Source of the DNA: Sphingomonas yunnanensis
GTDB lineage: Bacteria; Pseudomonadota; Alphaproteobacteria; Sphingomonadales; Sphingomonadaceae
NCBI RefSeq assembly: GCF_019898765.1
Contig: NZ_JAIOKB010000004.1
Span: 186,001 to 250,000, forward strand
DNA: 64,000 nt
Reading direction: 5' to 3'
This document shows positions 27,373-40,172 of the stretch, piece after piece. The translations under genes and the position numbers were made by a program. Under the pieces are notes generated by a model. It worked only from the letters and a program-made list of their open reading frames with translations. It was not told the DNA's origin and did not search any database. Position 1 is the stretch's first letter, and the number at the start of each line of letters is the position of its first letter.

Positions 27373-27639
27373 ATGTCCAAGTCCGTGAATCTGTTGCTGC
27401 TCCTCTCGGCCCTGCTCTCCGCGCTGACCGGCGTGGGAGCGAGCGCGCGTCAGGCGGCGCCGGCACAGGCCGTGGCGCAGCAGGCGCGCGCGGCCGCGCT
27501 CGTCTCCGCCACGCGCCGCGTCGCGGTACGGCCTCGGCAGGCGCTCGCCGGCCGGATCGCGAGCGCCGCGGCGCCGCGCAGGGCCGCGCTCGCGCTCGCG
27601 CCGCGCGAGCCGATCTTCGCGGGCCGCCGGCGCGTCTAG
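27373..27639 (+). CDS. Small exported protein of unknown function
   Basis: An 88-residue frame beginning with a clear signal peptide (MSKSVNLLLLLSALLSALTG, cleavage likely after GASA) followed by an Ala/Arg/Gln-rich, low-complexity mature part without recognised domain. ATG 27373 was chosen because it places the hydrophobic core at the N-terminus; ATG 27322 would add 17 unrelated residues. No strong ribosome-binding site is visible. It stands 90 bases upstream of secA on the same strand. Small exported proteins upstream of secA are known in other bacteria (SecM in enterobacteria monitors export), but nothing here shows homology to SecM. Confidence 0.55.
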   Translation: MSKSVNLLLLLSALLSALTGVGASARQAAPAQAVAQQARAAALVSATRRVAVRPRQALAGRIASAAAPRRAALALAPREPIFAGRRRV

Positions 27640-27729
27640 CGCCGCGCCGCTTCCGCTTTCCCCTTATCAGACCAGCGTGCGCGCGCCGATAAACGGCGCT
27701 GCGGCGCGCTCCCATACAGGATCAAGCCC

Positions 27730-30465
<2,736 letters not shown>

Positions 30466-30531
30466 GGTGATCGGTCTCCTGCCGCGGCGGGAGCCCGTGA
30501 ACGTGCCGGCAGGTCTCATCGGAAAGCTGTC

Positions 30532-30613
30532 TTCCCGCGAAGGCGGGAACCCAAGGTCAAGCAGGACAAGGCAGGACGTGCGCGACCATCCCGGACTCCC
30601 GCGTTCGCGGGAG
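30532..30613. repeat. Intergenic inverted repeat (CTTCCCGCGAAGGCGGGAA type)
   Basis: Arms TTCCCGCGAAGGCGGGAACCCA (30532-30553) and a near-complement at 30590-30613 (GGACTCCCGCGTTCGCGGGAG). Each arm is also a small hairpin. It lies between secA and glpX. Confidence 0.75.
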
Positions 30614-30762
30614 AAGGAGAAGGTCGTCGGACATGATCTCGCTGCGGCACGAGCCGATGGCCGCGAGCTCGTCCCGCTGTTGAACATGTAAAACATTCTG
30701 CCTCGACAGCGTCACGCTCGCACCGTATCGACGGTGGCATCACGTCGCAGCGAAGGTGACTT

Positions 30763-31728
30763 ATGCCCCAGGCCAGCAAGGTTCTCGACCGTGTCCTCGT
30801 GCTCGAGATGGTGCGGGTCACCGAGGCGGCGGCGATCGCCGCCTCGACGCTGACCGGCCGCGGCGACGAGAAAGCCGCCGACGCCGCCGCGGTGGAGGCG
30901 ATGCGCGCCGCGCTCAACGAACTCGACATGGACGGCACCGTCGTGATCGGCGAGGGCGAGCGCGACGAGGCGCCGATGCTGTTCATCGGCGAGAAGGTCG
31001 GCACCGGCAACGGCCCGGCGATCGACATCGCGCTCGATCCGCTCGAGGGCACCACCATCTGCGCCAAGTCGGGGCCGAACAGCCTCGCGGTGCTCGCCAT
31101 CGCCGAGGCGGGCGGGCTGCTCAACGCGCCGGACGTCTACATGGACAAGCTCGCCGTCGGCCCTGGCCTGCCCGCCGGCATCATCGACCTCGACCGCACA
31201 CCCACGCAGAACGTCGAGGCGATCGCCGCGGCCAAGGGCGTGCGCGCGCAGGATATCGTCGCCTGCGTGCTCGACCGCCCGCGGCACGAGGCGCTGATCG
31301 CCGAGCTGCGCGCGCTCGGCTGCGGCGTGGTGCTGATCGGCGACGGCGACGTCGCGGGCGTGATCGCGACCAGCGACCCGGACACGACGATCGACGTCTA
31401 CATGGGCTCGGGCGGCGCGCCCGAGGGCGTGCTCGCCTGCGCCGCGCTGCGCTGCGTCGGCGGCCAGTTCAAGGGCCGGCTGCTGTTCCGCAACGACGAC
31501 GAGCGCGCGCGCGCGCGCAAATGGGGGATCGAGGACCTCGACCGGCAGTATGATCTCAAGGAGCTCGCCAAGGGCGACTGTATCTTCGCCGCGACCGGCG
31601 TGACCGACGGCTCGCTGCTGGAGGGCGTCAAGCGCCGCCGCGACAAGATGACGACCGAGAGCGTGGTGATGCGCGCCTCGTCGGGCACGGTGCGCTGGGT
31701 CAAGGGCGAGCACCGCCTCCAGCGCTGA
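30763..31728 (+). CDS. glpX: Class II fructose-1,6-bisphosphatase GlpX
   Basis: Hydrolyses fructose-1,6-bisphosphate in gluconeogenesis; metal dependent. The 321-residue protein shows the family motifs GEGERDEAPMLFIGEKVG, the metal-binding DPLEGTT, and AVGPG. GAAGGTGA stands 5 bases before the ATG. A growth on sugars released from glycans feeding into gluconeogenesis would use it, but it is a housekeeping gene. The CPBP gene begins 4 bases after its stop, so they are cotranscribed. Confidence 0.96.
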   Translation: MPQASKVLDRVLVLEMVRVTEAAAIAASTLTGRGDEKAADAAAVEAMRAALNELDMDGTVVIGEGERDEAPMLFIGEKVGTGNGPAIDIALDPLEGTTICAKSGPNSLAVLAIAEAGGLLNAPDVYMDKLAVGPGLPAGIIDLDRTPTQNVEAIAAAKGVRAQDIVACVLDRPRHEALIAELRALGCGVVLIGDGDVAGVIATSDPDTTIDVYMGSGGAPEGVLACAALRCVGGQFKGRLLFRNDDERARARKWGIEDLDRQYDLKELAKGDCIFAATGVTDGSLLEGVKRRRDKMTTESVVMRASSGTVRWVKGEHRLQR

Positions 31729-31732
31729 CGCG

Positions 31733-32455
31733 ATGGCCGGCGCGGCGCTGTGGCTGGCGGCGGCGCTGGCGAGCCTCGCGCTGTTCCTGCGCGGCGGCAC
31801 GCGCCACTACCGCTGGCTCTACCGCCCTGGCGGGAACGCGCGGCGGCGCCGCTTCCTGCTGCGCGCGCTGCGGCCGACGCTCCACCTCGCGCTGGTGAGC
31901 CTGGTGGCGCTCGCTGCTCTGGGGCGGCTCGACGCCTTGGCGACGCTGCCGGCGGAGTTCGCGCCGGTCCGCGCCGCCGCGATCGAGCTGGTGGGCGGGA
32001 CCATGCCGCTCGACCTGCTCGCCTGGTCGACGCTGGGGGGGCTGGCCGTGGGTGGCGTGATCGCCGGCCTCGTCGAGCGCTGTCGCGGTCGATCGGTGAC
32101 GCTGGGGGACGTCGAGTCGGTGCTCCCGACGACCCGTGCCGAGCTCGGCTGGGGCGCGCTGCTGTCGGTGAGCGCGGGCGTGACCGAGGAGCTGTTCTTC
32201 CGCCTGCTGCTGCCGCTGCTGCTGCTGCTCTGCGGAGTGCCGGGAGTCGCGGCCGTCGCGCTGGCGTGCGTGCTGTTCGGGGCGGCGCATCGTTACCAGG
32301 GCGCGATCGGCATGGTCGCGACCGCGCTGGTCGGGGCGGTGCTGGCGCTCGCCTATCTGCTCAGCGGCTCGCTCATGGCGGCGGTGCTGCTCCACGTCGC
32401 GATCGATCTCAACGCGTTGGTGGTGCGACCCGTTCTGTCCGGACGGGTGCGGTGA
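31733..32455 (+). CDS. CPBP-family intramembrane metalloprotease-like protein
   Basis: Membrane protein of 240 residues with about seven hydrophobic segments and the three CPBP (Abi/CAAX protease) motifs: EELFFR (EExxxR), FGAAH (FxxxH) and HVAIDLN (HxxxN/D). These form the intramembrane active site in Rce1-type proteases. The substrate is unknown; bacterial members have been linked to peptide processing and self-immunity. It is 4 bases after glpX, with no separate promoter, and is followed by an inverted repeat that separates it from the convergent ABC genes. Confidence 0.9.
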   Translation: MAGAALWLAAALASLALFLRGGTRHYRWLYRPGGNARRRRFLLRALRPTLHLALVSLVALAALGRLDALATLPAEFAPVRAAAIELVGGTMPLDLLAWSTLGGLAVGGVIAGLVERCRGRSVTLGDVESVLPTTRAELGWGALLSVSAGVTEELFFRLLLPLLLLLCGVPGVAAVALACVLFGAAHRYQGAIGMVATALVGAVLALAYLLSGSLMAAVLLHVAIDLNALVVRPVLSGRVR

Positions 32456-32461
32456 GAGAGG

Positions 32462-32570
32462 CTTCGACACGGCACGTCGACGGGCTCAGTGCCTCCTCAG
32501 CCCGAACGAAGCATATGGTACCGTTCGCGCTGAGGAGAGGCTGAGCCTGTCGAGGTCTCGACTCGAAACG
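32462..32570. repeat. Intergenic inverted repeat, family C
   Basis: CTCCTCAGCCCGAACG (32493-32508) faces CGTTCGCGCTGAGGAG (32522-32537), with outer complementary GTCGACGGGCTCAG and CTGAGCCTGTCGAG segments. It is related to 4643-4768 and lies between convergent genes. Confidence 0.8.
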
Positions 32571-32605
32571 CCCCTTCGGAACGCCCGCCGCGGTGACCGT
32601 CCCGC

Positions 32606-33363
32606 TCAGCTCTTCAGCCGCCACCCGGTGCGGAAGATCGCCACCACGGCCGCCAGGCAGAACGCGCCGAAGCCCGCGGTCACCGCCACGCAGGCGAGCA
32701 CGTCGACGTCGCTGATGCCGAAGAAGGTCCAGCGGAAGCCGTTGATCAGATAGGCGACCGGGTTGAACAGCGTGACCGTCCGCCACGGCTCGGGCAGCAC
32801 CGTCAGCGAGTAGAAGGCGCCGCCGAGGAAGGTCAGCGGCGTGATCACCAGCAGCGGGATGATCTGGAGCTGCTCGAACCCGTTGGCCCAGATCCCGAGG
32901 CAGAAGCCGAACAGCGAGAAGCTGGCGGCCACCAGCAGCAGATAGAAGAGCATCAGCAGCGGGTGAGCGACGTGCAGATCGACGAACAGGTGCGCGGTGG
33001 CGAAGATCACCAGTCCGATCACCAGCGACTTGGTCGCCGCCGCGCCGACATAGCCGATCACCGTCTCCACCGCCGAGAGCGGGGCGGACAGCAGTTCGTA
33101 GATCGTGCCGGTGAATTTGGGCATGTAGATGCCGAGGCTGGCGTTGAAGACGCTCTCCGAGAAGATCGTCAGCAGCATCAGCCCGGGCACGATGAAGGCG
33201 CCGTAGGGCACGTCGCCGATGTTCTTCATCTGCGACCCGATCGCGGAGCCGAAGACGATGAAGTACAGAGTGGTGGTGATCACCGGCGTGGCGAGGCTGG
33301 TCCAGATCGTGCGCCCGAAGCGCGCCATCTCGAAACGGTAGATCGCCCAGATACCATGGAGGT

Positions 33364-33367
<4 letters not shown>
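32606..33367 (-). CDS. ABC-2 type transporter permease
   Basis: Inner-membrane subunit of an ABC exporter, 253 residues with six predicted membrane helices and the ABC-2 signature around [19 protein letters not shown] and [13 protein letters not shown]. The start ATG overlaps the stop of the ATPase gene by four bases (ATGA), so the two are translated as a pair. The combination resembles YadH/YadG-type and multidrug/polysaccharide ABC-2 pairs; the cargo cannot be told. Confidence 0.93.
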
Positions 33368-34293
<926 letters not shown>

Positions 34294-34441
34294 GTCGTCC
34301 CCCTGCTTCTCGCGTCAGTTAGGGAGCGGGGTAGGGGGCGGCAAGCGCGGAAACGCGGCGGCTCGAAATTGCGGCGTCTGGGGGAGGGCGAAGCGTATGG
34401 TTCTCAGCCGCGCTCGTTGCCTATCGACCGTCTCCCATGAA

Positions 34442-34537
34442 CGTCACCCCCGCGCAGGCGGGGATCCATCCACGCTGACGGTGCGCCTCTATCGACAGGT
34501 CCGCGCGTCTGGATCCCCGCCGTCGCGGGGATGACGG
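34442..34537. repeat. Intergenic inverted repeat, family B
   Basis: GTCACCCCCGCGCAGGCGG-GGATCCA (34443-34468) faces TGGATCCCCGCCGTCGCGGGGATGAC (34510-34535). It lies between the DsbA-like stop and the ABC ATPase start, on the same strand. Confidence 0.85.
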
Positions 34538-34605
34538 TGGTGGGCGTTGGCGGGTGCGAGGTTCGATGAGGACGACCAGATCGGCCGAAACGCGCCGATG
34601 GGAAC

Positions 34606-35322
34606 CTACGACACCCGCGCCTTGACGATCGCTTCCTTGAGCCGCTCGATCGGCAGCGCGCCCGACAGCAGCTCGTCGCCCACCACCCAGCTCGGCGTGC
34701 CGGTGATGCCGAGCTTCTGCGCCACCTCTAAGTTGGCGCGAATCGTCGCGTCGGCGTCGGCGGGCGGCTTGGCGAGATCGACCCCGGTAGCCTTCGCCGC
34801 CGTGGCGATCGTGGTCGCGCTCACCGGCCCGGCGGCGTAGAGCGCGTCGTGGAACGGCTTGAAACGTCCCTGCGCCGCCGCCGTCAGCGCCGCGCGCGCC
34901 GCTAGCCGGCTGCTGTCGGCGAGCACGGGCAGCTCCTTGAACACCACGCGCAGATTCTTGTCCTCGGCGACGAGCTGCTCGATCGTCGCGAGACTGGCGC
35001 GGCAGAAGCCGCAATTATAGTCGTAATATTCGACCAAGGTGACGTCGCCCCTGGGGTTGCCGATCCAGGCGCCGGCATAAGGCTCCTCGATCGCGCCGCG
35101 CGACGCCGCGATCGCGCGCGTCGCATCCTTCGCCTGCAGGCGCTCGATCGCCTGGGGGATGATCTCGGGGTTGGCGAGGACATAGTCGTGCACCACGCGC
35201 TCGATGCGGACGCGGTCGCCGACAGGGAGCGGGGCAGGGGCGACGCGGTTGGCGAGCCACATCCCGCCCGCGCCGAAGAGTGCGCCCAGCACCACCATGC
35301 CGAGCAGCCACAACCTGTTCAC
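34606..35322 (-). CDS. DsbA-family thiol-disulfide protein
   Basis: Periplasmic, membrane-anchored thioredoxin-fold protein of 238 residues: one N-terminal helix (LLGMVVLGALFGAGGMW), a Com1/ScsC-like N-terminal helical part, and the thioredoxin domain with the active-site CGFC and the cis-Pro loop GTPSW. It probably oxidises or isomerises disulfides in exported proteins. The GTG start at 35322 overlaps the stop of the upstream M48 protease gene as GTGA, so both are made together, which points to a shared envelope quality-control job. Confidence 0.93.
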   Translation of the reverse strand: MNRLWLLGMVVLGALFGAGGMWLANRVAPAPLPVGDRVRIERVVHDYVLANPEIIPQAIERLQAKDATRAIAASRGAIEEPYAGAWIGNPRGDVTLVEYYDYNCGFCRASLATIEQLVAEDKNLRVVFKELPVLADSSRLAARAALTAAAQGRFKPFHDALYAAGPVSATTIATAAKATGVDLAKPPADADATIRANLEVAQKLGITGTPSWVVGDELLSGALPIERLKEAIVKARVS

Positions 35323-36701
35323 CGTCGCTTCTTCCTGTTCTTGTCGAGCCCGTTCTGCGACGTCATGGCGATGTCCTGCGCGCGGATCCAGTCGGGCGTG
35401 TTCTTGGGTAGCCCGGCGAGCGCGTAGCGCGCGCGGTCGGCGGCGGTGCGCTCGTCACCCAACATGCTGGCGCGCTCGGCACTGGCGAGCGCGGCGCGGG
35501 GCTCGTCGCCGGTCAGCTCGTAGACGGTGCCGAGCTGGAACCAGGCGAAGGGGTTCTCGTCGTCTCGCCCCACCGCTGTCTTGAGGATGCGCTTGGCCTC
35601 ATCGTAGTTCTTCGGGTCCTCGGTCGCGATCAGCGCGTGGCCGTAGGTGGTGGCGATCAGCGGGTCCGAGCGCGATCCCTCGGTGGCGCGACGCAGCGGC
35701 TCGATCGCCAGTTTGGGCTTGCCCGCCTCGAGCAGGATCTGCCCCATGATCTCCTGAAAATACGGGTCGTTGGGCTCCTTCGCGACGAGCGCCTCCGCCT
35801 CGGCGTCGGCTTTGTCGGGGTAGCCGGCGCGGTGATAGGCATAAGCGCGGGCATAGTGCGCATAGACCGTCTGGTCGCTGTCGGGATATTTCTGCAGCGC
35901 CTGCGCCGGGGGCAGCAGATAACCGTCGAGCTTGGCGCGGATGCGCTTGAAGCGCTCCTCCATGCCCGCGTCGAGCGGCTTCTTCCACGCCGGCGAGCCC
36001 TGCAGGTCGGCGGTCATCGTCTGGATGCGCGTGCCAGACAGCGGGTGCGACTGCATGAACGGATCGATGTTCTTGGTGCCGTAGCGAAATTCCTGCTGCT
36101 GAAGCTTCTTGAAGAATTCCAGCATGCCGCGCCCGGTGATCCCGGCGGTGTTGAGGTAGCGCACCGCCGAGGCGTCGGCGGTGGCTTCCTGCACGCGGCT
36201 GAAGGCGAGATACTTGCCCATCGCCGCCTGCTGCCCGGCGGAGAGGATGCCCGCGCCGGCCTCGCCGCCGCCGGCCGCCATCGCGGCGAGCCCGAGCACC
36301 ATCGACAGCAGGTAGATGCCCATCGCGGGGCGCTGGCCCTCGCTGCTGGTGATGACATGACCGTCGGCGATATGGCCGAGCTCGTGCGCGATCACGCCCT
36401 GTACCTGGTTGGCGGTGTCGGCGGCCTGGATCAGCCCGGAATGGACGTAGACGGTCTGCCCGCCGACGACGAAGGCGTTGATCGAATCGTCGTTGATCAG
36501 CGCTATCTGGACGTCGCGCGGGCGCAGCCCGGCGGCGGTGACGAGCGGCGCGGACATGTCGCGCAGAAGCGCCTCGGTCTCCGCGTCGCGCAGGATCGAC
36601 TGAGCCTGAACGGGCTGGGCGAGGAGGAGGATTGCGGTCGCCGCCGCGGCGGCGAGACGGCGCCAGCCGCGGACGCGGTCGTCGGACGGGCGCGCCCTCA
36701 G
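35319..36701 (-). CDS. Periplasmic M48 metalloprotease with TPR repeats (BepA-like)
   Basis: Envelope quality-control protease/chaperone resembling BepA (YfgC). After a signal peptide (RLAAAAATAILLLAQPVQAQ) comes the M48 domain with zinc motif HELGH and third ligand Glu in VQEATADASA, then about four TPR repeats to the C-terminus ending in a basic tail. The start is unresolved: between the inverted repeat at 36711-36800 and the signal peptide there is no in-frame ATG, GTG or TTG. CTG at 36701 is listed here, with a GACGGGG 5' to it; the nearest usual codon is GTG 36932, which would translate the repeat. It is coupled to the DsbA-like gene. Confidence 0.85.
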   Translation of the reverse strand: MRARPSDDRVRGWRRLAAAAATAILLLAQPVQAQSILRDAETEALLRDMSAPLVTAAGLRPRDVQIALINDDSINAFVVGGQTVYVHSGLIQAADTANQVQGVIAHELGHIADGHVITSSEGQRPAMGIYLLSMVLGLAAMAAGGGEAGAGILSAGQQAAMGKYLAFSRVQEATADASAVRYLNTAGITGRGMLEFFKKLQQQEFRYGTKNIDPFMQSHPLSGTRIQTMTADLQGSPAWKKPLDAGMEERFKRIRAKLDGYLLPPAQALQKYPDSDQTVYAHYARAYAYHRAGYPDKADAEAEALVAKEPNDPYFQEIMGQILLEAGKPKLAIEPLRRATEGSRSDPLIATTYGHALIATEDPKNYDEAKRILKTAVGRDDENPFAWFQLGTVYELTGDEPRAALASAERASMLGDERTAADRARYALAGLPKNTPDWIRAQDIAMTSQNGLDKNRKKRR

Positions 36702-36710
36702 CCCCGTCTC

Positions 36711-36800
36711 GTCATACCGGACGTGCTCCGGGATCCACCGGGCCGAGTCCGCTCGGGTCGGCGCAGACGCGGAAGCCTTGATTCCGGAACACGTCCGGGG
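36711..36800. repeat. Inverted repeat, family B, at the 5' end of the M48 gene
   Basis: ACCGGACGTGCTCCGGGATCCA (36716-36737) faces TTCCGGAACACGTCCGGGG (36782-36800), near-complements. It stands directly before the M48 signal-peptide coding region. The 351-base gap 36702-37052 otherwise contains one further hairpin. Confidence 0.75.
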
Positions 36801-36886
36801 TGGCGGCGAGCGTCGAGCGTGCGAATCAACCGGTCGCGCCGCGCGAGTGGGTGCCCGAGGCAAACAACGCCCGCGTTCGTCGCACT

Positions 36887-36910
36887 GGTTTCCTGCGTGC
36901 GCAGGAAACC
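36887..36910. other. Perfect 10-base-pair hairpin
   Basis: GGTTTCCTGC and GCAGGAAACC with a GTGC loop, in the gap between rne and the M48 gene (both minus strand). No U-run follows on either strand, so an intrinsic terminator is not certain; it could be part of a REP-like element. Confidence 0.6.
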
Positions 36911-37052
36911 GGCGATCGCTCCGAGACGTCACGGCGCCGTCCTCTTCACGATCGTCCGGGAGCGTCGGCGCGGCAAGTGGCATCGATGAGGGCATGCGCC
37001 GAGCGTCGTGCCGCGGTTCCACTGAACCGCGGCTGAAGCCCGGCGCATCACG

Positions 37053-39749
37053 TCACGCGCCGAAGGTGCGCTGCCACCAGCCGCGGCGCGGTGCGGCCTC
37101 GCCGTCGGCTGGCGTCGGCTCGGCTTCGGTCTCGGGCTCTGCCGTCGCATCCGCCTCGGGCTCCGGCGCGGGCGGTGTCTCGTCCACCGGCGCGACATCG
37201 GCCTTCTTGCGGCGCGTTCGCTTCGGCTTGGCCGCGGGCTCGACCGCCTCCGGCTCGTCAACGTCGGGGGCTGGCAGGCCGTCGTTGACTGGACCGGCGT
37301 CCGCCGCCTCCGCGATCGGCTCGACCACCTTCTTGCGACGCGTGCGCTTGGGCTTGGCGGGTGCGTCCTCCGCCACGGGCGCAGGCGCCGGCGTCTCCGC
37401 CTCCGGCTCCTCGACCTCGACCTCTGGCTCGGTCACCGCCGCGGTCGCGGCGCGCGCGCGCGGGCGACGGCGAGTCTTGGGGACCGGCGCGGGCTCGGGC
37501 TCGGGTGCGGCGAGCGGCTCGGCGATCGGGTCGGCTTCCGGCTCCTCCACCGGCTCGACCGAGGCGTCCGTCGGCGCGGCGGCCTCCTCGACGCGATCAC
37601 CCTCGCGGCGGCGGTTGCGGCGACCGCGGCGACGGCGGCGGCCGCCCTCGCGCTCGCCTGCCTCAGCCGACGCGTCGGCCTCGGCCTCGACGGCCTCCTC
37701 GTCCTCGACCGGATCGGCGGTGTCGACGAGCTCCTCCTCGTCCACGCCCTCGGCGGCCTCGACGTCACCCTCGCCCTCGCCGTCGGGCCGAGTGCGACCG
37801 CGGCGGCCGCGCCGGCGCCGGCGCCGGCGATTGCCGCGACCGCCCTCGTCGTCGCCCTGGTCGGCGCGCGCGCGCGGCTCGGCGGCGGTCTCCTCGACCT
37901 CCTCGTCCTCGAACTCCTCCTCGACCTCGTCCTCGATCAGGTCGTCCTCGGCCTCGACGATCGGGCGGTCGAACTTGGGCGCGTGCGCTGGCGGCGGGCC
38001 GTTGGCCTCGACCGACATGCGCGCGCCCTCCTGCTCCTCGTCGGGGATGATCTCGACCTGGACGCCGTAGCGATCCTCGATCTCCGCGATGTCGGAGCGC
38101 TTGCGGTTGAGCACGTAGAAGGCGGCTTCCTGGCTGCACCGCAGCGTCAGCAGCGAGCCGCGCCCGCGCGCCGCCTCGTCCTCGATGAGACGGAGCGCCG
38201 AGATGCCCGACGACGAGGCGGTGCGGACGAAGCCGGTGCCCTCGCAGTGCGGGCAGGGGCGGGTCGACGCCTCGAGCACGCCGGTGCGCAGCCGCTGGCG
38301 GCTCATCTCCATCAGGCCGAAGCTGGAGATGCGGCCGACCTGGATGCGCGCGCGATCGTTCTTGAGCGCCTCCTTCATCGCCTTCTCGACCTTCCGGACG
38401 TTGGAGCCATTGTCCATGTCGATGAAGTCGATGACGACGAGGCCCGCCATGTCGCGCAGCCGGAGCTGTCGCGCGATCTCATGCGCCGCCTCGAGGTTGG
38501 TCGCGGTCGCGGTCTGCTCGATGTTATGCTCGCGCGTCGAGCGGCCCGAGTTGATGTCGATCGAGACCAGGGCCTCGGTCGGGTTGATGACGAGATAGCC
38601 GCCCGACTTCAGCTGCACCACGGGATGATACATCGCGGCGAGCTGCTCTTCCACGCCGGCGCGCTGGAACAGCGGCACAGGGTCGCTGTAATGCTTCACC
38701 TTTTTGGCGTGACTCGGCATCAACAGCCGCATGAACTCCTTGGCCTGGCGATAGCCGTCGCTGCCCTCGACGATGACCTCGTCGATGTCCTTGTTGTAGA
38801 TGTCGCGGATCGCGCGCTTCATCAGGTCGCTGTCGCCGTAGATCAGTGCGGGAGCGCTGCTCGACAGCGTCTTCTCGCGGATCTCATCCCACAGTCGTGC
38901 GAGATAGTCGAAGTCGCGCTTGATCTCGGTCTTGGTACGCTGGAGACCGGCGGTGCGAACGATGCAGCCCATCGACGACGGCAGCGCCAGCTCGGCCATG
39001 ATCGTCTTGAGCCGCTTGCGATCGCCCGCGTTCGAGATCTTGCGGCTGATGCCACCGCCGTGCGACGTATTGGGCATCAGCACGCAATAGCGGCCGGCGA
39101 GGCTGAGATAGCTGGTCAGCGCGGCGCCCTTGTTGCCGCGCTCCTCCTTGACGACCTGCACCAGCAGCACCTGGCGGCGGCGGATGACGTCCTGGATCTT
39201 GTAGCGGCGCCGCAGCGACATGCGGCGCTGGCGCAGCGCCTCGACCTGGTCGTCGTTGGCGCCGGCGCGGCCGCGGCGGCTGCGCGGCTGGCGCGGCTCG
39301 CCGCCGGCGTCGTCCTCGGATTCGCCGGTCTCCCCGGCGGCGTCGTCGTCGACACCGTCGTCATGGTCGTGCTCGTCGGCGTCGAGCTCGTCCTCGTCGC
39401 CGTCGAACTCGGCGTCATCGAACGCGTCCTGCTCGGCGCGCAGCGCTGCCTCCTCGGCGGCATGCTCGGCCTCCTCGCGCAGCAGCGCGTCGCGATCCTC
39501 CTTGGGAATCTGATAATAATCGGGGTGGATCTCGCTGAAGGCGAGGAAGCCGTGGCGATTGCCACCATAGTCGACGAACGCCGCCTGGAGTGACGGCTCG
39601 ACGCGCGTCACCTTGGCGAGATAGATGTTGCCCTTGAGCTGCTTGCGCTCGGCGCTCTCGAAATCAAACTCCTCGATCCGGTTACCCTTGACGACGGCGA
39701 CCCGGGTTTCCTCCCGGTGGCGTGCGTCGATCAGCATACGCATGGTCAT
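37053..39749 (-). CDS. rne: Ribonuclease E
   Basis: Endoribonuclease for mRNA decay and rRNA/tRNA processing and the likely degradosome scaffold. Of 898 residues, the catalytic half has an S1 domain broken by an 80-residue acidic insertion (about 95-175), the catalytic Asp residues in VSIDINSG and DFIDMDNG, and the zinc-link CPHCEGTG. The C-terminal half is disordered: Arg-rich blocks ([11 protein letters not shown]) alternate with Glu/Pro/Ala-rich stretches, and KPKRTRRKK occurs twice; the end RGWWQRTFG is a conserved alphaproteobacterial motif. Divergent from the amidase gene with a 423-base gap. Confidence 0.96.
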   Translation of the reverse strand: MTMRMLIDARHREETRVAVVKGNRIEEFDFESAERKQLKGNIYLAKVTRVEPSLQAAFVDYGGNRHGFLAFSEIHPDYYQIPKEDRDALLREEAEHAAEEAALRAEQDAFDDAEFDGDEDELDADEHDHDDGVDDDAAGETGESEDDAGGEPRQPRSRRGRAGANDDQVEALRQRRMSLRRRYKIQDVIRRRQVLLVQVVKEERGNKGAALTSYLSLAGRYCVLMPNTSHGGGISRKISNAGDRKRLKTIMAELALPSSMGCIVRTAGLQRTKTEIKRDFDYLARLWDEIREKTLSSSAPALIYGDSDLMKRAIRDIYNKDIDEVIVEGSDGYRQAKEFMRLLMPSHAKKVKHYSDPVPLFQRAGVEEQLAAMYHPVVQLKSGGYLVINPTEALVSIDINSGRSTREHNIEQTATATNLEAAHEIARQLRLRDMAGLVVIDFIDMDNGSNVRKVEKAMKEALKNDRARIQVGRISSFGLMEMSRQRLRTGVLEASTRPCPHCEGTGFVRTASSSGISALRLIEDEAARGRGSLLTLRCSQEAAFYVLNRKRSDIAEIEDRYGVQVEIIPDEEQEGARMSVEANGPPPAHAPKFDRPIVEAEDDLIEDEVEEEFEDEEVEETAAEPRARADQGDDEGGRGNRRRRRRRGRRGRTRPDGEGEGDVEAAEGVDEEELVDTADPVEDEEAVEAEADASAEAGEREGGRRRRRGRRNRRREGDRVEEAAAPTDASVEPVEEPEADPIAEPLAAPEPEPAPVPKTRRRPRARAATAAVTEPEVEVEEPEAETPAPAPVAEDAPAKPKRTRRKKVVEPIAEAADAGPVNDGLPAPDVDEPEAVEPAAKPKRTRRKKADVAPVDETPPAPEPEADATAEPETEAEPTPADGEAAPRRGWWQRTFGA

Positions 39750-40172
39750 TGAACGGTCTCCACGCGCCGCCTCGCCCGTACAGGGCGGCGGCGCGACGAT
39801 AGGGCGCTGCCGGCCGCCCGAGAGGGCCGGCCGCGCGGATGGTGATGGGTGCTGCTGTCGCGTGCTGCGCCGCCCCGCGCGAGATGCTGGCGGGGCGACC
39901 CGCGACCGCGCGACCGCCGGCAGAGGCCGGGCTGGGCAGCGGTCGGGCGGGGTGCGGCATTGCGAGCGTCAACCTGATGACCCGGGGCCGGCGTCGCGCC
40001 GGGCGGGCAGTGGTGCCGGAGCTGCGTCGCGCGTGGATCGCGCAACATTCCGGTCATGATCTCGGTAGCATCGCCGAACCGCCGCATCAACCGGCACGAT
40101 TCACGTTACTATTCCATCGAGTGGCGCGGTCCGTTAACCACGGAGTGAGGTTCGGCGCGATAGGGAGCGGGG
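39750..40172. other. Divergent gap between rne and the amidase gene; probable rne leader
   Basis: 423 bases without a believable gene. A G+C-rich hairpin (CGGCCGCCC-GAGA-GGGCCGGCCG, about 39811-39833) lies in what would be the rne 5' leader. In enterobacteria the rne leader folds for autoregulation; similarity here is only in position. The right half (about 40000-40150) is less G+C-rich and should hold the amidase promoter. An open frame over 39839-40363 is not coding. Confidence 0.4.
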
